From: Kocuria tytonis
GTDB lineage: Bacteria; Actinomycetota; Actinomycetes; Actinomycetales; Micrococcaceae
Length of the DNA: 64,000 nucleotides
Assembly (NCBI RefSeq): GCF_003226895.2
Contig: NZ_PNJG02000001.1
Coordinates: 496,001 to 560,000, forward strand
Reading direction: 5' to 3'
The notes beneath the pieces are model-generated. The model did no database searches, had not been told where the DNA came from, and was given only the letters and a program-made list of their open reading frames with translations. A program made the translations under genes and the position numbers. Each line of letters opens with the position of its first letter. Within the stretch, counting starts at the first letter, position 1. Shown here in pieces: positions 63,097 through 64,000 of this stretch.

Positions 63097-63750
63097 CTAC
63101 TGGGAGTCCTTCATGGTCCCGCCGCCACCGGTCACGTTGCCGGCGGACTGCGCGATGTGGTCGAAGAAGCCGTACTCCAGGGCGCGCTGGGCGTCGAACC
63201 AGTTGTCGCGGTCGTTGTCGCGCAGGATGGTCTCGAGGGTCTGCCCGGTCTGCTCGGCGGTGAGCTCGGCGAGGCGCTGCTTCATGGAGAGGATCAGCTC
63301 GGCCTGCACGCGGATGTCCGAGGCCGTGCCGCCCATGCCGCCCGAGGGCTGGTGCATCAGGATCCGGGCGTTGGGGGTCGCGTAGCGCTTGCCCCTGGTG
63401 CCGGAGGACAGCAGGAACTGGCCCATGGAGGCGGCCAGGCCGGTGGCCACGGTCACCACGTCGTTGGGGATCAGCTGCATGGTGTCGTAGATGGCCATGC
63501 CGGCGGTCACGGAGCCGCCCGGGGAGTTGATGTAGAGGTAGATGTCCGCCTCGGGGTCCTCGGCGGAGAGCAGCAGCATCTGGGAGCAGATGAGGTTGGC
63601 GTTGGTGTCCTTCACCTCGGAGCCCAGCCAGATGATGCGCTCCTTGAGCAGGCGGTTGTAGACGTAGTCGTCCTGACCACCCGGTGCCATGTCCTCCATA
63701 CGCGGAGTGGCCGGTGCGGCACCGTACGGCTGAATGGGAGTGGAGGTCAT
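63097..63750 (-). CDS. clpP1: ATP-dependent Clp protease proteolytic subunit, ClpP1
   Basis: The 217-residue subunit has [12 protein letters not shown] (near 77), the catalytic Ser in [12 protein letters not shown] (near 107), His in LMHQPSGG and a C-terminal GGGGT tail. The start at 63750 has AGAGGG upstream and matches the family N-terminus; an upstream Met would add 16 unusual residues. It leads the clpP1-clpP2-clpX series. Confidence 0.96.
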   Translation of the reverse strand: MTSTPIQPYGAAPATPRMEDMAPGGQDDYVYNRLLKERIIWLGSEVKDTNANLICSQMLLLSAEDPEADIYLYINSPGGSVTAGMAIYDTMQLIPNDVVTVATGLAASMGQFLLSSGTRGKRYATPNARILMHQPSGGMGGTASDIRVQAELILSMKQRLAELTAEQTGQTLETILRDNDRDNWFDAQRALEYGFFDHIAQSAGNVTGGGGTMKDSQ

Positions 63751-63909
63751 GAATGCCCTCTTTCTTCTGGACGGGAACCGGGCGAGCGATCGGCGCACCC
63801 GGCCCCATGAACACTTTCTGTCTCAGAAGCGTAGTGGCCGGTCCCGGCACGCGCGGCCGGGGATGCCGCCTGTTCGCTCGCGGCGCATGGTCGCATGCGG
63901 ACGGCGAAA

Positions 63910-63947
63910 CACCGCGGCCGCCCCGTTCCGACGGGGCAGCCGCGGTG
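63910..63947 (-). terminator. Hairpin upstream of clpP1
   Basis: A 16-bp stem with one C-A mismatch (63910-63926 with 63931-63947) is followed by TTT on the minus strand. It probably ends the gene upstream of clpP1, expected to be tig. A minus-strand TGA at 63995-63997 may be that gene's stop, but only one codon is visible. Confidence 0.7.
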
Positions 63948-63966
63948 CTCTCACGACAGTCTCGAC

Positions 63967-63989
63967 GGCGCCCGCACGGGGCGGGCGCC
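63967..63989 (-). terminator. Second hairpin near the window end
   Basis: A perfect 9-bp stem GGCGCCCGC/GCGGGCGCC has a 5-base loop, 20 bp before the previous hairpin in the minus direction. It may form a tandem terminator with it. Confidence 0.45.
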
Positions 63990-64000
63990 GGGTGTCACTC

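Noticed and set aside
63990-64000. Trigger factor gene end
   Set aside because: Only a possible TGA and one codon are in the window; position upstream of clpP1 fits tig but nothing can be verified.

Overview
The window is a 64 kb chromosomal piece of a high-GC actinobacterium. Gene content and order point to Micrococcaceae, and the overall picture fits Kocuria. This placement is an inference: no rRNA is present, and it rests on the gene neighbourhoods rplU-rpmA-obg-proB-proA-nadD-rsfS, ileS-folC-DUF4233-ndk and clpP1-clpP2-clpX, plus LexA, DtxR/IdeR and T-box signals of actinobacterial type. I see no IS elements, phage genes, CRISPR arrays or integrases.

1-11.4 kb: the 3' part of a tRNA-Val with its terminator; a divergent MerR regulator/DUF2306 membrane protein pair; an ornithine-cyclodeaminase-family enzyme; a class Ib ribonucleotide reductase operon nrdH-nrdI-nrdE without nrdF, preceded by a helically phased pair of NrdR boxes and DnaA-box-like sites; an App1-type phosphatase; and a SOS module in which an error-prone DnaE2-type polymerase and a DUF6504 protein each carry their own LexA box.

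11.5-25.1 kb: accessory genes. The centrepiece is a compact biosynthetic locus at 12.4-19.6 kb: type II thioesterase and Sfp-type phosphopantetheinyl transferase (overlapping, + strand), converging on a 1374-residue membrane-embedded A-T synthetase of the Pls/PosA type whose stop codon overlaps the start of an acyltransferase-like multi-pass membrane protein. The layout matches epsilon-poly-lysine synthetase and predicts a small cationic poly(amino acid) or peptide product. Next come a secreted hydrolase, a bile-acid/arsenite-type transporter with a possible micro-ORF, a glycan trio (GT4, WbqC, PIG-L) and tRNA-Ala.

25.2-45.4 kb: housekeeping core, almost all on the minus strand: rsfS, a tail-anchored protein, nadD, proA, proB, obg, L27, L21, a TPP-riboswitch-controlled ThiD-TenA fusion, RNase E/G, a VKOR-type protein (+), ndk, DUF4233, folC, and ileS behind a translational T-box with an ultrashort Stem I.

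45.4-56.2 kb: a nitrite and iron block between ileS and valS. nirD and nirB are divergent rather than an operon; cysG (siroheme synthesis) converges on nirB and can supply its cofactor. A five-gene Fe-siderophore uptake operon (binding protein, two permeases, ATPase, siderophore-interacting reductase) runs from a near-consensus iron box. An SDR follows.

56.3-64 kb: valS and an alpha/beta hydrolase on the + strand, then a DsbA-like mycothiol-linked protein, clpX, clpP2 and clpP1 on the minus strand. The window stops just short of the gene upstream of clpP1, probably tig.
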